A stretch of DNA of 13,958 nucleotides from an uncultured Oscillospiraceae bacterium (GTDB lineage: Bacteria; Bacillota; Clostridia; Oscillospirales; Oscillospiraceae), in NCBI GenBank assembly GCA_934668605.1, contig CAKUNY010000043.1, forward strand, positions 1 through 13,958. The letters run 5' to 3'. Within the stretch, counting starts at the first letter, position 1; each line of letters starts with the position of its first letter. A model generated the notes under the pieces. The model saw only the letters and a list, made by a program, of their open reading frames with translations. It made no database searches and was not told the DNA's origin. Of the stretch, positions 1 through 7,338 are shown piece after piece. A program made the translations under genes and the position numbers.

Positions 1-1298
<1,298 letters not shown>

Positions 1299-1340
1299 TT
1301 CAATTACCTCCTAAAAGTAATTACATAAGGATACAAGCTA

Positions 1341-1369
1341 ACTATAGCACAAATTACTGTCAATGTAAA
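1341..1369 (-). promoter_or_regulatory. Sigma-A type promoter of nifJ
   Basis: Read on the minus strand, TTTACA (1369-1364) is separated by exactly 17 bases from TATAGT (1346-1341). The -10 is preceded by TGC, an extended -10 element. The predicted transcript starts near 1334 and leaves a leader of about 36 nt carrying the AGGAGG site of the TTG start. This is a strong consensus match for a highly expressed fermentation gene. Confidence 0.75.
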
Positions 1370-1407
1370 CCGGAATTCTCATTTTTCTGTAGAAGTTTCA
1401 CAAGCAG

Positions 1408-1430
1408 ATGCAAATTTGGATATTTTGCAT
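1408..1430. promoter_or_regulatory. AT-rich inverted repeat between divergent promoters, possible operator
   Basis: ATGCAAA (1408-1414) and TTTGCAT (1424-1430) form a perfect 7-bp inverted repeat with a 9-base centre. An overlapping dyad GATAT/ATATC lies at about 1419-1433. It sits about 40 bp upstream of the nifJ -35 and about 30 bp upstream of the comM -35, where a regulator of either gene could bind. It does not match the Rex or Fur consensus I know. In AT-rich intergenic DNA such a dyad may arise by chance. Confidence 0.3.
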
Positions 1431-1459
1431 ATCATTTTTAAAATAGCTGTTTTTAGAGG

Positions 1460-1488
1460 TTGGTTTTTACAGGAAAATGCGGTATGAT
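1460..1488 (+). promoter_or_regulatory. Candidate promoter of the comM-thiI-pncC operon
   Basis: TTGGTT (1460-1465), a 17-base spacer and TATGAT (1483-1488) match the sigma-A consensus well at -10 and partly at -35. Transcription would begin near 1495, about 25 nt before the chosen comM start. This rules against translation starts further upstream. Confidence 0.5.
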
Positions 1489-1519
1489 AAGAAAAAACAC
1501 GAGAGGAGCGCGGGAAGCT

Positions 1520-3046
1520 ATGATGGGTCATGTTCGCTCGATGGGTCTGCGCGGGCTCGACGGGTATGAAATTTCCGTAGAATGCTATATCACAAACGGA
1601 CTGCCCGGTTTTGAGGTGGTGGGTCTGCCGGACGCGGCGGTCAAGGAGGCCAGAGAGCGCGTGCGCGCGGCCATCAAAAACTGCGGATTTAAATTCCCGG
1701 TCAGCCGGATCACGCTGAACCTTGCCCCGGCGGGCACCAAAAAGACAGGCACGCTCTACGATCTTCCGATGCTCCTCGGCATTCTGGAGGCCTCCGGCTT
1801 TGTGAAGCTTCCGAAGACGGCCTGCGCGTTTTTGGGCGAGCTCAGTCTCGAGGGAAAGCTCCGGCCGGTGACGGGCGTTCTTCCGATGGCGCTGGCAGCC
1901 AAGCGGCTCGGCGTGGAGGCGCTCTATGTTCCGAAGGAAAACGCGGCGGAGGCAACGCTTGCGGGCGGGCTTACGGTCTACGGCGTGGAGAGCGTCCCGG
2001 CGCTCATCGCGCATCTCAAGGGTACGGCTCCGATCGCGCCCGAAAAGCCGTGGGTGCCGGAGACGGACGCCGCGGCGCTTGCGGATTTTCGCGATGTGAA
2101 GGGGCAGGAGAATGTGAAGCGGGCGCTCGAAATTGCGGCGGCGGGCGGACACAATGTGCTGATGGTTGGCCCTCCGGGCTCGGGCAAGAGCATGCTGGCC
2201 AAGAGAATCCCGTCGATCCTGCCTGACATGACGGAGGAAGAGGCCATTGAGGTCACGAAGATCTATTCTGTTCTTGGCATGCTGGACGCGAAGAAGCCTC
2301 TCATCCAGACAAGACCGTTCCGAAGCCCGCACCATACGATCTCGGCAACCGCGCTCTCCGGCGGCGGGCAGACGCTCAGACCTGGCGAAATTTCAATGGC
2401 GCACCGGGGCGTTCTGTTTTTAGATGAGCTGCCGGAATTTCACCGGGACACGTTGGAGGTGCTGCGACAGCCGTTGGAGGACGGCGTTGTGACCATCTCT
2501 CGCGTGCAGGGCTCGGTGCGCTATCCCAGCCAGTTCATGCTGGTGTGCGCGATGAACCCGTGCAAATGCGGCTGGTACGGCGACCCCAGCGGTAGGTGCA
2601 AATGCCGGCAGGCGGACATCGACAAATATCTCGGAAAGGTTTCTGGGCCGCTGCTTGACAGAGTTGATATAATTGTAGAGGTTCCCGCGGTCAAATTTGA
2701 AGCGCTCAGCCGCAATGACACGGCGGAGCCCTCGAGCAGGATCAAAGAGCGGGTCGACGCGGCGCGCGAAATTCAGAACCGCCGCTTCGCCGGGACGGAA
2801 ATCCGCTGCAACGCGCTGATGCAGCCAGAGGAGCTGCGGAAAAACTGCGCGCTGGACGAGACGTGCACCGAGCTGATGAAAACGGCGTTCGAGCGCTTGC
2901 AGATGAGCGCGAGAAGCTACGACCGCGTGCGAAAGGTCGCCCGGACGATCGCCGACTTAGACGGCAGCGAGGCCATCCAGCCCCAGCACATCGCCGAGGC
3001 CATCCAGTACCGTTCGTTCAAGTTTGGTTCAAACGATCAGGAATAA
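1520..3046 (+). CDS. comM: YifB/ComM family Mg-chelatase-like AAA+ ATPase
   Basis: A 508-residue protein, normal for the family (about 500-515). Order of domains: ChlI-like N-terminal domain (about 10-130, with NGLPGFEVVGLPDAAVKEAR), AAA+ Mg_chelatase core, and Mg_chelatase C-terminal helical domain (about 410-500, SARSYDRVRKVARTIADLDG). Walker A GPPGSGKS is near residue 217 and Walker B VLFLDELPEF near 298. A cysteine cluster (CAMNPCKCGWYGDP...CKC, about 346-365) is typical of YifB. In Haemophilus and Vibrio, ComM is a hexameric helicase that extends heteroduplex in natural transformation; in Gram-positive bacteria its role is not established. ATG 1520 (or the adjacent ATG 1523) follows AGGAG at 1504-1508. 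An in-frame TTG at 1460 lies in the promoter and is rejected. It is the first gene of an apparent operon, with thiI 35 bp downstream. Confidence 0.95.
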   Translation: MMGHVRSMGLRGLDGYEISVECYITNGLPGFEVVGLPDAAVKEARERVRAAIKNCGFKFPVSRITLNLAPAGTKKTGTLYDLPMLLGILEASGFVKLPKTACAFLGELSLEGKLRPVTGVLPMALAAKRLGVEALYVPKENAAEATLAGGLTVYGVESVPALIAHLKGTAPIAPEKPWVPETDAAALADFRDVKGQENVKRALEIAAAGGHNVLMVGPPGSGKSMLAKRIPSILPDMTEEEAIEVTKIYSVLGMLDAKKPLIQTRPFRSPHHTISATALSGGGQTLRPGEISMAHRGVLFLDELPEFHRDTLEVLRQPLEDGVVTISRVQGSVRYPSQFMLVCAMNPCKCGWYGDPSGRCKCRQADIDKYLGKVSGPLLDRVDIIVEVPAVKFEALSRNDTAEPSSRIKERVDAAREIQNRRFAGTEIRCNALMQPEELRKNCALDETCTELMKTAFERLQMSARSYDRVRKVARTIADLDGSEAIQPQHIAEAIQYRSFKFGSNDQE

Positions 3047-3081
3047 AAATACATAATATTTTTAAAGATAGGATACAGAGT

Positions 3082-4263
3082 ATGAAAGAACTTTTTTTGC
3101 TGAAGCTTGGCGAGATCGTCCTCAAGGGGCAGAACCGCCGCGTCTTTGAAGACAAGCTCAAAACAAACACCCGCCGGCGTATGTCGAAATTCGGAAGCTT
3201 TAAGGTCACGATCACGCAGTCGACCCTCTATGTTGAGCCGTTAAATGACGAGTGTGACTTAGACGGCGCGTGGGAGGCCTGCGGCGCGATTTTCGGTATC
3301 GCGTCGATGTGCCGCTGCCGCGCCTGTGAAAAGGACCTGGACGCAATTTTCAGGACCGTTGTGGAATACCTCGGCGACGAGCTTTCCATGCAGAAGAGCT
3401 TCAAGGTCGAGTCCAAGCGCTCGGATAAGCGCTTCCCCCTCAACTCCATCCAGATTTCCCAGGAAATCGGCGGCCGGATCGCCGAGGAATTCCCGAACGT
3501 CGCGGTCGATGTCCACAATCCGAGCTACGTTGTAAACATCGAGGTGCGCGAGACGGCGGCCTATGTCCACGGTCCCTCCGTTCCCGGCGCGGGCGGCCTT
3601 CCCACCGGCACGGGCGGACGCGCTGCGGTGCTGCTGTCGGGCGGCATCGACTCTCCGGTCGCGGGCTATATGATCGCCAAGCGCGGCGTGGAAATTGAGT
3701 GCATCCACTTTTTCTCTTACCCTTATACGTCTGAGCGCGCGAAAGAGAAGGTATTAGAGCTGGCGCGCCTCATGACCCGCTACTGCGGGCGGATGACGGT
3801 CGATATCGTCGGCTTTACGAAGGTACAGGAGGCCATCCGCGACAATTGCCGCGAGGAGTATTTCACGATCATCATGCGCCGGTTTATGATGCGCATCGCG
3901 CAGGCGATCGCGAAAGACCACGGGGCAAAGTGCCTTGTGACGGGCGAAAACCTCGGTCAGGTCGCGAGCCAGACGATGGACGCGATGGCGGTCACGGGCG
4001 CGGTCGTGGATATCCCGATGTTCCATCCGCTCATCGGCATGGACAAAGAGGAAATCGTTACGCGCGCGAGAAAGATCGGCACGCTCGAAACCTCGATTCT
4101 TCCCTATGAGGACTGCTGCACGGTCTTTACGCCCAAGCATCCGAAGACGAAGCCGGTGCTCGCGCTGGTAGAGGCCGAGGAAGCGAAGCTCGATGTGGAC
4201 GCGCTGGTAGCGTACGCGCTGGCGAACACGCAGAAGGTGGCGATCCGGTACTATGAAGACTGA
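3082..4263 (+). CDS. thiI: tRNA uracil 4-sulfurtransferase ThiI (no rhodanese domain)
   Basis: 393 residues. ThiI adenylates U8 of tRNA and transfers sulfur to make 4-thiouridine; in many bacteria it also supplies sulfur for the thiamine thiazole. N-terminal ferredoxin-like segment (1-60), THUMP domain (about 60-165), then the PP-loop ATPase with LLSGGIDSPVAGY (about 182-194) and TGENLGQVASQT. The C-terminal ILPYEDCCTVFTPKHPKTKP block is typical of Firmicutes ThiI. The rhodanese domain with the persulfide cysteine of the Escherichia coli enzyme is absent, as in Bacillus, so a dedicated cysteine desulfurase probably donates sulfur directly; none is in the window. ATG 3082 gives the standard MKELFLLKLGEIVLKG start, although its ribosome site (AGGATA, 9 nt upstream) is weak. 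The frame is open further upstream inside comM, but that part does not resemble ThiI. Overlaps pncC by 11 bp. Confidence 0.96.
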   Translation: MKELFLLKLGEIVLKGQNRRVFEDKLKTNTRRRMSKFGSFKVTITQSTLYVEPLNDECDLDGAWEACGAIFGIASMCRCRACEKDLDAIFRTVVEYLGDELSMQKSFKVESKRSDKRFPLNSIQISQEIGGRIAEEFPNVAVDVHNPSYVVNIEVRETAAYVHGPSVPGAGGLPTGTGGRAAVLLSGGIDSPVAGYMIAKRGVEIECIHFFSYPYTSERAKEKVLELARLMTRYCGRMTVDIVGFTKVQEAIRDNCREEYFTIIMRRFMMRIAQAIAKDHGAKCLVTGENLGQVASQTMDAMAVTGAVVDIPMFHPLIGMDKEEIVTRARKIGTLETSILPYEDCCTVFTPKHPKTKPVLALVEAEEAKLDVDALVAYALANTQKVAIRYYED

Positions 4264-4726
4264 GGATCTATCGCGCGAGGTCATCTCGAAGCTGACGGAC
4301 GAGGGGCGGACGCTTGCGACGGCGGAATCGTGTACAGGCGGGCTGCTCGGAAAGCTCCTGACGGACGTTCCCGGCGCGTCGAACGCGTACAAGGGCGGCG
4401 TGATTTCGTATGTCAACGAGGTCAAGCACCGGCTTCTCGGGGTCGAGCAGGAGACGCTCGATGTCTGCACCGCCGTTTCCCGCGAGACGGCGCATGAGAT
4501 GGCAAAGGGCGCGCGGGAAGCGGTGAAAGCCGATGTCGGCGTATCCACGACCGGACTGGCGGGGCCAGACGGAGACGGCACGGGAAGGCCGGTTGGCCTT
4601 GTCTATATTGCGCTCGACATGGAAGGCTTTTCGTATTGCCGGGAGCTGCATCTTACGGGCGACCGCTCAGAGATCCGCGCGCAGGCCGCGCATGAGGCGC
4701 TCTCGATGCTGCTGGAATTCCTCTGA
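4253..4726 (+). CDS. pncC: Nicotinamide-nucleotide amidase, stand-alone CinA C-terminal domain
   Basis: 157 residues, the size of single-domain CinA-C proteins. These deamidate nicotinamide mononucleotide to nicotinate mononucleotide, recycling the NMN released by NAD-dependent DNA ligase. Conserved blocks visible: ATAESCTGGLLG (residues 22-33, with the proposed nucleophile Ser26), YKGGVISYVNEVK (about 46-58), TGLAGPDGDGTGRPVGLVYIAL (about 99-120) and a C-terminal helix starting with Arg. The N-terminal MoCF-like domain of full CinA is missing; no trace of it precedes the gene. ATG 4253 overlaps the last 11 bases of thiI, with AGGTGG 12 nt upstream, so translation is probably coupled. An alternative name is competence/damage-inducible protein CinA; amidase activity is inferred from the family. 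Confidence 0.92.
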   Translation: MKTEDLSREVISKLTDEGRTLATAESCTGGLLGKLLTDVPGASNAYKGGVISYVNEVKHRLLGVEQETLDVCTAVSRETAHEMAKGAREAVKADVGVSTTGLAGPDGDGTGRPVGLVYIALDMEGFSYCRELHLTGDRSEIRAQAAHEALSMLLEFL

Positions 4727-4742
4727 CCGCAGCCTCGCAGAG

Positions 4743-4762
4743 TTTCGCCCAGCAGGGCGAAA
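4743..4762. repeat. Perfect 8-bp stem hairpin downstream of pncC
   Basis: TTTCGCCC, loop AGCA, then GGGCGAAA. It begins 17 nt after the pncC stop codon. Neither strand has a T tract after it, so it is not a classical intrinsic terminator. It could stabilise the 3' end of the mRNA or belong to the palindrome cluster that follows. Confidence 0.6.
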
Positions 4763-4831
4763 TAAAGTGGAAATTCATGTTATCCGGCGGCTTCGCTGAC
4801 CGGAAACATACCTATCACCTTGCAAGTGTAG

Positions 4832-4858
4832 AATTTTTGTCCCAATGGGACAAAAATT
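4832..4858. repeat. Perfect 12-bp inverted repeat, TTTTTGTCCC/GGGACAAAAA
   Basis: AATTTTTGTCCC and its exact reverse complement flank the 3-base centre AAT. The T tract is on the outer side of the 5' arm and the A tract on the outer side of the 3' arm, so it lacks the U-tail of a terminator in either direction. It could be an operator, a cruciform or a copy of a dispersed repeat; no second copy occurs in this window. Confidence 0.65.
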
Positions 4859-4884
4859 ATGCGCGCAGTCAAGGTGCACCCTTT

Positions 4885-4912
4885 TATCGGAAAAGCAGCT
4901 GCTTTTCCGATA
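4885..4912. repeat. Perfect 28-bp palindrome without spacer
   Basis: The two 14-base arms meet at the centre CAGCTG (arm begins TATCGGAAAAGCAG). A 14+14 exact palindrome without a loop is very unlikely by chance. It lies 7 bp before the intrinsic terminator. Function unknown; a dispersed hairpin repeat or a protein-binding palindrome are the main options. Confidence 0.7.
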
Positions 4913-4914
4913 CG

Positions 4915-4951
4915 AAAGGAACCGGACAGGAGACTGCCCGGTTCTTTTTTT
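4915..4951 (+). terminator. Intrinsic terminator of the comM-thiI-pncC operon
   Basis: GAACCGG (4919-4925) pairs with CCGGTTC (4938-4944). One A/C mismatch is followed by CAG/CTG closing a GAGA tetraloop, then seven T residues (4945-4951). It is oriented for plus-strand transcripts and lies about 190 nt after pncC, so the operon has a long structured 3' leader or a separate small transcript ends here. Confidence 0.8.
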
Positions 4952-4967
4952 GTCTGTTCAGAACGTG

Positions 4968-5018
4968 TTAAACAAATCTTAAACAATCTGGAGGTTCATC
5001 TTAAAGCCCGGTTTAAAT
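4968..5018. promoter_or_regulatory. Phased TTAAA direct repeats, candidate response-regulator boxes
   Basis: TTAAACA occurs at 4968 and 4979, TTAAAG at 5001 and TTAAAT at 5013, giving spacings of 11, 22 and 12 bp, about one or two helical turns. They lie directly upstream of the extended -10 of the glycosyltransferase gene, which has no good -35. Direct repeats with 11-bp phase are typical of OmpR/PhoB-family binding sites; the regulator is not in the window. Confidence 0.35.
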
Positions 5019-5034
5019 CTTCTCCCGCGGGCGC

Positions 5035-5043
5035 TGATATACT
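5035..5043 (+). promoter_or_regulatory. Extended -10 promoter of the glycosyltransferase gene
   Basis: TGATATACT contains TG-N-TATACT, an extended -10 with five of six consensus bases. No clear -35 stands 16-18 bp upstream, which fits activator dependence. Transcription would start near 5050, about 25 nt before the ATG. Confidence 0.55.
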
Positions 5044-5074
5044 GTAGAAAAACAAGAAAAACGGGGGAAGTGCA

Positions 5075-6289
5075 ATGCAATACGTAATTTCCGGGGCGAT
5101 GCTTCTTTTGAAGCTGGCAAGCCTTTACTTTCTGGTCGTGGCGCTGTTTGCGCTGAAAAAACCAAAGCCGATTCCAAAATCGAATCCCAAAACGAAGTTT
5201 GCCTGCGTGATCGCCGCGCGCAACGAAGAGCGGGTGATCGGCGGGCTCATTGAGAGCTTGCAGCAGCAGAACTATCCGAAGGAGCTTTTTGATATCTGCG
5301 TCATGCCGAACAACTGCACCGACCACACGGCGCTGGCCGCCATCCGCGCGGGCGCGAGGGTTTTAAGGCCGCGGGGAGAGATGCACTGCAAGGGCGACGC
5401 GCTGCACGAGGTCTTTGAGACGCTGCTGCAGGAAGACTATGACGCGTTCTGCGTCTTCGACGCGGATAATTTTGTTGACCCGGCGTTTCTTTCGCGCATG
5501 AACGACGCCTTCTGCGCGGGAGCGGAGGCCGCAAAGGGCGCGATGCGCGTCAAAAATCCGGAGGACGGCGCGCTTTGCGTCTGCTATGGGCTCTATTTTA
5601 CGTGCTTCGACTTCTTTTTCAGCCGGGCACGCATGAACTGCGGCCTGTCATCGAAGCTCGTCGGGACGGGCTTTGCCGTGCATCGGTCGGTGCTGGAAGC
5701 GTCCGGCGGATGGAACAGCGTGACGATTGCCGAGGACGCGGAATTTGCCGCCTGTTTGGCCGAAACGGGCATGCGCGTCTGGTTCGTGCCGGAGGCGGTT
5801 ACATACGATGAAGCGCCAACGTCGGTACTGGTATCTCTCCGGCAGCGGCGCAGATGGTCGAGCGGCGTCATGGATGTGGCGCAGGCGCGGTGCGAGGGGC
5901 TTCTTCGCGGTATGGTCAACGAAGGAGGACGGCGCGCGCTGGATATGCTCTTGATGCTGACGCAGCCGTTTTGTCAGGTGGCGGGCTTTTTCCTCGGGAT
6001 TCTTCTTGCATTGGCGCAGCCGGATCTTACGCGGACGCTCGCGCTTTTGCCGCTGGGGCTGGCAGGAGGATTCCTGGCGATGGCGCTCTTTGCGTGCCTT
6101 CTGACCGGAATGCAGGGCGGCAGATGTAATTGGCGCGCAATTTTGCTGTTCCCGCTGTTCATGGCCTCGTGGCTTCCGTTAAACCTTGTCTCGCTTCTGT
6201 TCCGCACAAGAGTCTGGCGCGAGATCGAGCACGGGAAACCGGCGCTTCCGGCGGCAAAGCGGCAGCTGTTTCAGAAGGCGGAATTTTGA
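5075..6289 (+). CDS. Membrane-bound family 2 glycosyltransferase
   Basis: 404 residues. One N-terminal membrane segment (7-28), a cytoplasmic GT-A catalytic domain (about 42-270), then three C-terminal hydrophobic segments (about 291-315, 322-345, 354-377). Catalytic signatures: AARNEERVI near 48-55, FDADN with Asp129 and Asp131 for nucleotide-sugar and metal, AED (219-221), and QRRRW (257-261), a form of the QxxRW motif of processive synthases. The layout resembles the cellulose/hyaluronan/poly-GlcNAc synthase group, but the sugar and product cannot be read from sequence. ATG 5075 follows GGGGAAG. No other polysaccharide gene adjoins it, so it may act alone in making a cell-envelope glycan or glycolipid. 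The phased repeats upstream suggest control by a two-component regulator (inference). Confidence 0.88.
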   Translation: MQYVISGAMLLLKLASLYFLVVALFALKKPKPIPKSNPKTKFACVIAARNEERVIGGLIESLQQQNYPKELFDICVMPNNCTDHTALAAIRAGARVLRPRGEMHCKGDALHEVFETLLQEDYDAFCVFDADNFVDPAFLSRMNDAFCAGAEAAKGAMRVKNPEDGALCVCYGLYFTCFDFFFSRARMNCGLSSKLVGTGFAVHRSVLEASGGWNSVTIAEDAEFAACLAETGMRVWFVPEAVTYDEAPTSVLVSLRQRRRWSSGVMDVAQARCEGLLRGMVNEGGRRALDMLLMLTQPFCQVAGFFLGILLALAQPDLTRTLALLPLGLAGGFLAMALFACLLTGMQGGRCNWRAILLFPLFMASWLPLNLVSLLFRTRVWREIEHGKPALPAAKRQLFQKAEF

Positions 6290-6304
6290 GCGGGGAAGAA
6301 GCAC

Positions 6305-6370
6305 ATGCTGGAGCTGATTCTGGATCTGATTGATCGCGCGATTCGGAGACGGAAGAACGCGGGGCAAAAA
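6305..6370 (+). other. Possible remnant of a gene following the glycosyltransferase
   Basis: Fifteen bases after the glycosyltransferase stop, GGGGAAGAAG precedes an ATG that opens MLELILDLIDRAIRRRKNAG, a plausible amphipathic helix. Beyond about residue 22 the frame stays open but becomes cysteine-, arginine- and proline-rich, lacks protein-like character, and runs antisense through the DUF1700 remnant. It may be the 5' end of a gene truncated by a deletion, or chance. The exact end is arbitrary. Confidence 0.2.
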
Positions 6371-6372
6371 CA

Positions 6373-6438
6373 AAGCTGCAAGCGCATAGCCTCACACGAT
6401 GGGAGGTTCTGCTGCTTACAGCTTCTGTCTTTCTTTCT
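6373..6438 (+). terminator. Candidate imperfect terminator after the glycosyltransferase
   Basis: AAGCTGCAAGC (6373-6383) pairs with GCTTACAGCTT (6414-6424) over 10 of 11 bases. An inner CCTC/GAGG helix lies between, and CTGTCTTTCTTTCT follows. The large internal loops make it weaker than a standard terminator. It is the only candidate stop for the plus-strand transcript before the convergent genes. Confidence 0.35.
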
Positions 6439-6498
6439 ACGATGGCATTCGCCCCTGCGTGGCGCAGAGGAGGCTTACATCCCGCGGCCGAACCAGCC

Positions 6499-6803
6499 TC
6501 ATGCGTGCCAGAATTCTATCTGCCCAGCCAGCATCGCCGAGAGCGCGAAGCCGAGCACGAAGCACACGCCGAAGAGAACGAAGCTCACGAGAAGCGCCCG
6601 ATTTTTTCTGGGGTGCGGGGTCAAACTGCGCGGCAAGCTCCTTGGGGCTTCCGAGCTTCGCGGCGATCTCTTCTTCACTGTATCCGTCGGACAGCTTAAA
6701 GGCAAAATGCCTGCTCGTATTCCTCCAACACATCGTCTGCGTCCGCAACGCCGCGGCGCTTCAGCTCCTGCGCGAGCTGCGCCATAAAATCAAGCTTCGT
6801 CAT
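6499..6803 (-). pseudogene. DUF1700/HAAS family membrane protein, broken by two frameshifts
   Basis: Starting at ATG 6803 with GGAGGA upstream, the first frame reads MTKLDFMAQLAQELKRRGVA to residue 31 (EEYEQ), then stops at 6696. Skipping one base of the CC at 6710-6711 restores HFAFKLSDGYSEEEIAAKLG and SPKELAAQFDP. Skipping one base of the T6 run at 6602-6607 then restores a hydrophobic helix (RALLVSFVLFGVCFVLGFAL) and ends at 6499. The restored product is about 100 residues: an N-terminal helical HAAS domain plus one membrane helix. DUF1700 proteins are usually about 180-200 residues with several helices, so the 3' half also seems missing. Its 5' end overlaps padR by 14 bp, the usual operon pair, in which PadR controls the membrane partner. 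The breaks may be real decay or sequencing error. Confidence 0.75.
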
Positions 6804-7116
6804 AATGATCCTCCTCCAACAGTTTCTCGACCGTGCGCGCAAATTTCAAATATTCCGCGCGGCCCGATTCATAGCTTTCAAAACCCAGCTTCGTCATTTG
6901 ATAGTACTTTCGCGGCGGGCCGCCGCTTTCCTCCTGCAAATACGTCGTCACGAGGCCGTCTGCCTTGAGCTTTCGCAGCAGGGGATAGACTGTGCCGTCG
7001 GCAATGTCGATGTGCCCGGATAGGAATTCCGAAATTTCGTAGCCGTAGCAATCGCGCTTTTTGAGCAGCGACAACACGCACAGCTCCAGAACGCCCTTTT
7101 TGTACTGACTGTTCAA
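6790..7116 (-). CDS. PadR family transcriptional regulator
   Basis: 108 residues from TTG 7116: MNSQYKKGVLELCVLSLLKK, then the winged-helix core with CYGYEISEFL, DGTVYPLLRKLKADGLV (recognition helix and wing) and GGPPRKYYQMT, the standard PadR wing motif. The C-terminal helix is short, as in small group-2 PadR proteins that dimerise through it. TTG 7116 is preferred over ATG 7140 because GGGGGG (7126-7131) is spaced 9 nt from it, the resulting N-terminus is the family standard, and the promoter predicts a start site near 7145, which would leave ATG 7140 without room for a ribosome site. Overlaps the DUF1700 gene by 14 bp. It probably represses its own promoter; the inducing signal is unknown. 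Confidence 0.9.
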   Translation of the reverse strand: MNSQYKKGVLELCVLSLLKKRDCYGYEISEFLSGHIDIADGTVYPLLRKLKADGLVTTYLQEESGGPPRKYYQMTKLGFESYESGRAEYLKFARTVEKLLEEDHYDEA

Positions 7117-7151
7117 GCAGTCACGCCCCCCTTCATTCATCTTACTACTGA

Positions 7152-7180
7152 ATTATAATCACTAGTGTGATAAAAATCAA
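7152..7180 (-). promoter_or_regulatory. Promoter of padR with operator-like dyad in the spacer
   Basis: On the minus strand, TTGATT (7180-7175), 17 bases, then a perfect TATAAT (7157-7152). The spacer holds the inverted repeat ATCAC-N4-GTGAT (7158-7171) with CACTAGTG at its core. A repressor bound there would block RNA polymerase, which fits PadR autoregulation. Confidence 0.75.
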
Positions 7181-7198
7181 TACTAAATTTCAGAATCG

Positions 7199-7226
7199 CA
7201 AAAAGAAAATCAGCCGCTTCCGGCTG
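7199..7226 (-). terminator. Intrinsic terminator downstream of the aldo/keto reductase
   Basis: On the minus strand, CAGCCG, loop GAAG, CGGCTG, then ATTTTCTTTTTG. A compact GC stem with a T-rich tail, oriented to stop minus-strand transcription before the padR promoter. Confidence 0.85.
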
Positions 7227-7306
7227 GCGCAGCGTATCAAAAGACCTCTCATGGGTGAAAGCCGCGTCCGTCACTACGCACAGTATGAAAGAATTGGAGA
7301 AAACAG

Positions 7307-7335
7307 AAATCCGTCAGGGGTGACCTGACGGATTT
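7307..7335 (-). terminator. Hairpin directly after the aldo/keto reductase stop codon
   Basis: Perfect 12-bp stem (AAATCCGTCAGG and complement) with a 5-base loop, beginning 4 nt after the stop codon on the minus strand and followed by CTGTTTTC. It probably acts as the first of two tandem terminators or protects the mRNA 3' end. Confidence 0.65.
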
Positions 7336-7338
7336 TGC

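Noticed and set aside
1460..1519. Upstream TTG start adding 20 residues to ComM
   Set aside because: It overlaps the predicted -35 element and adds residues not found in the family, whose members start close to the MMGHVRSMGLRG segment.
1379..2335. Minus-strand open frame (318 codons) opposite comM
   Set aside because: Arginine- and histidine-rich shadow of the comM reading frame; its C-terminal end runs through the divergent promoter region.
2863..3081. Upstream extension of thiI by 73 codons
   Set aside because: It lies inside the end of comM in another frame, and ThiI proteins begin at the MKELFLLKLGEI segment.
3754..4581. Minus-strand open frame (275 codons) across thiI and pncC
   Set aside because: Spans two real genes on the other strand and has no domain signature.
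4727..5074. Miniature transposable element
   Set aside because: The inverted repeats are separate palindromes, not one pair of terminal repeats, and no target-site duplication was found around the block.
6399..6968. Plus-strand open frame (189 codons) across the DUF1700 and padR genes
   Set aside because: Antisense to the PadR-DUF1700 pair, with serine- and arginine-rich low-complexity content and no ribosome site.
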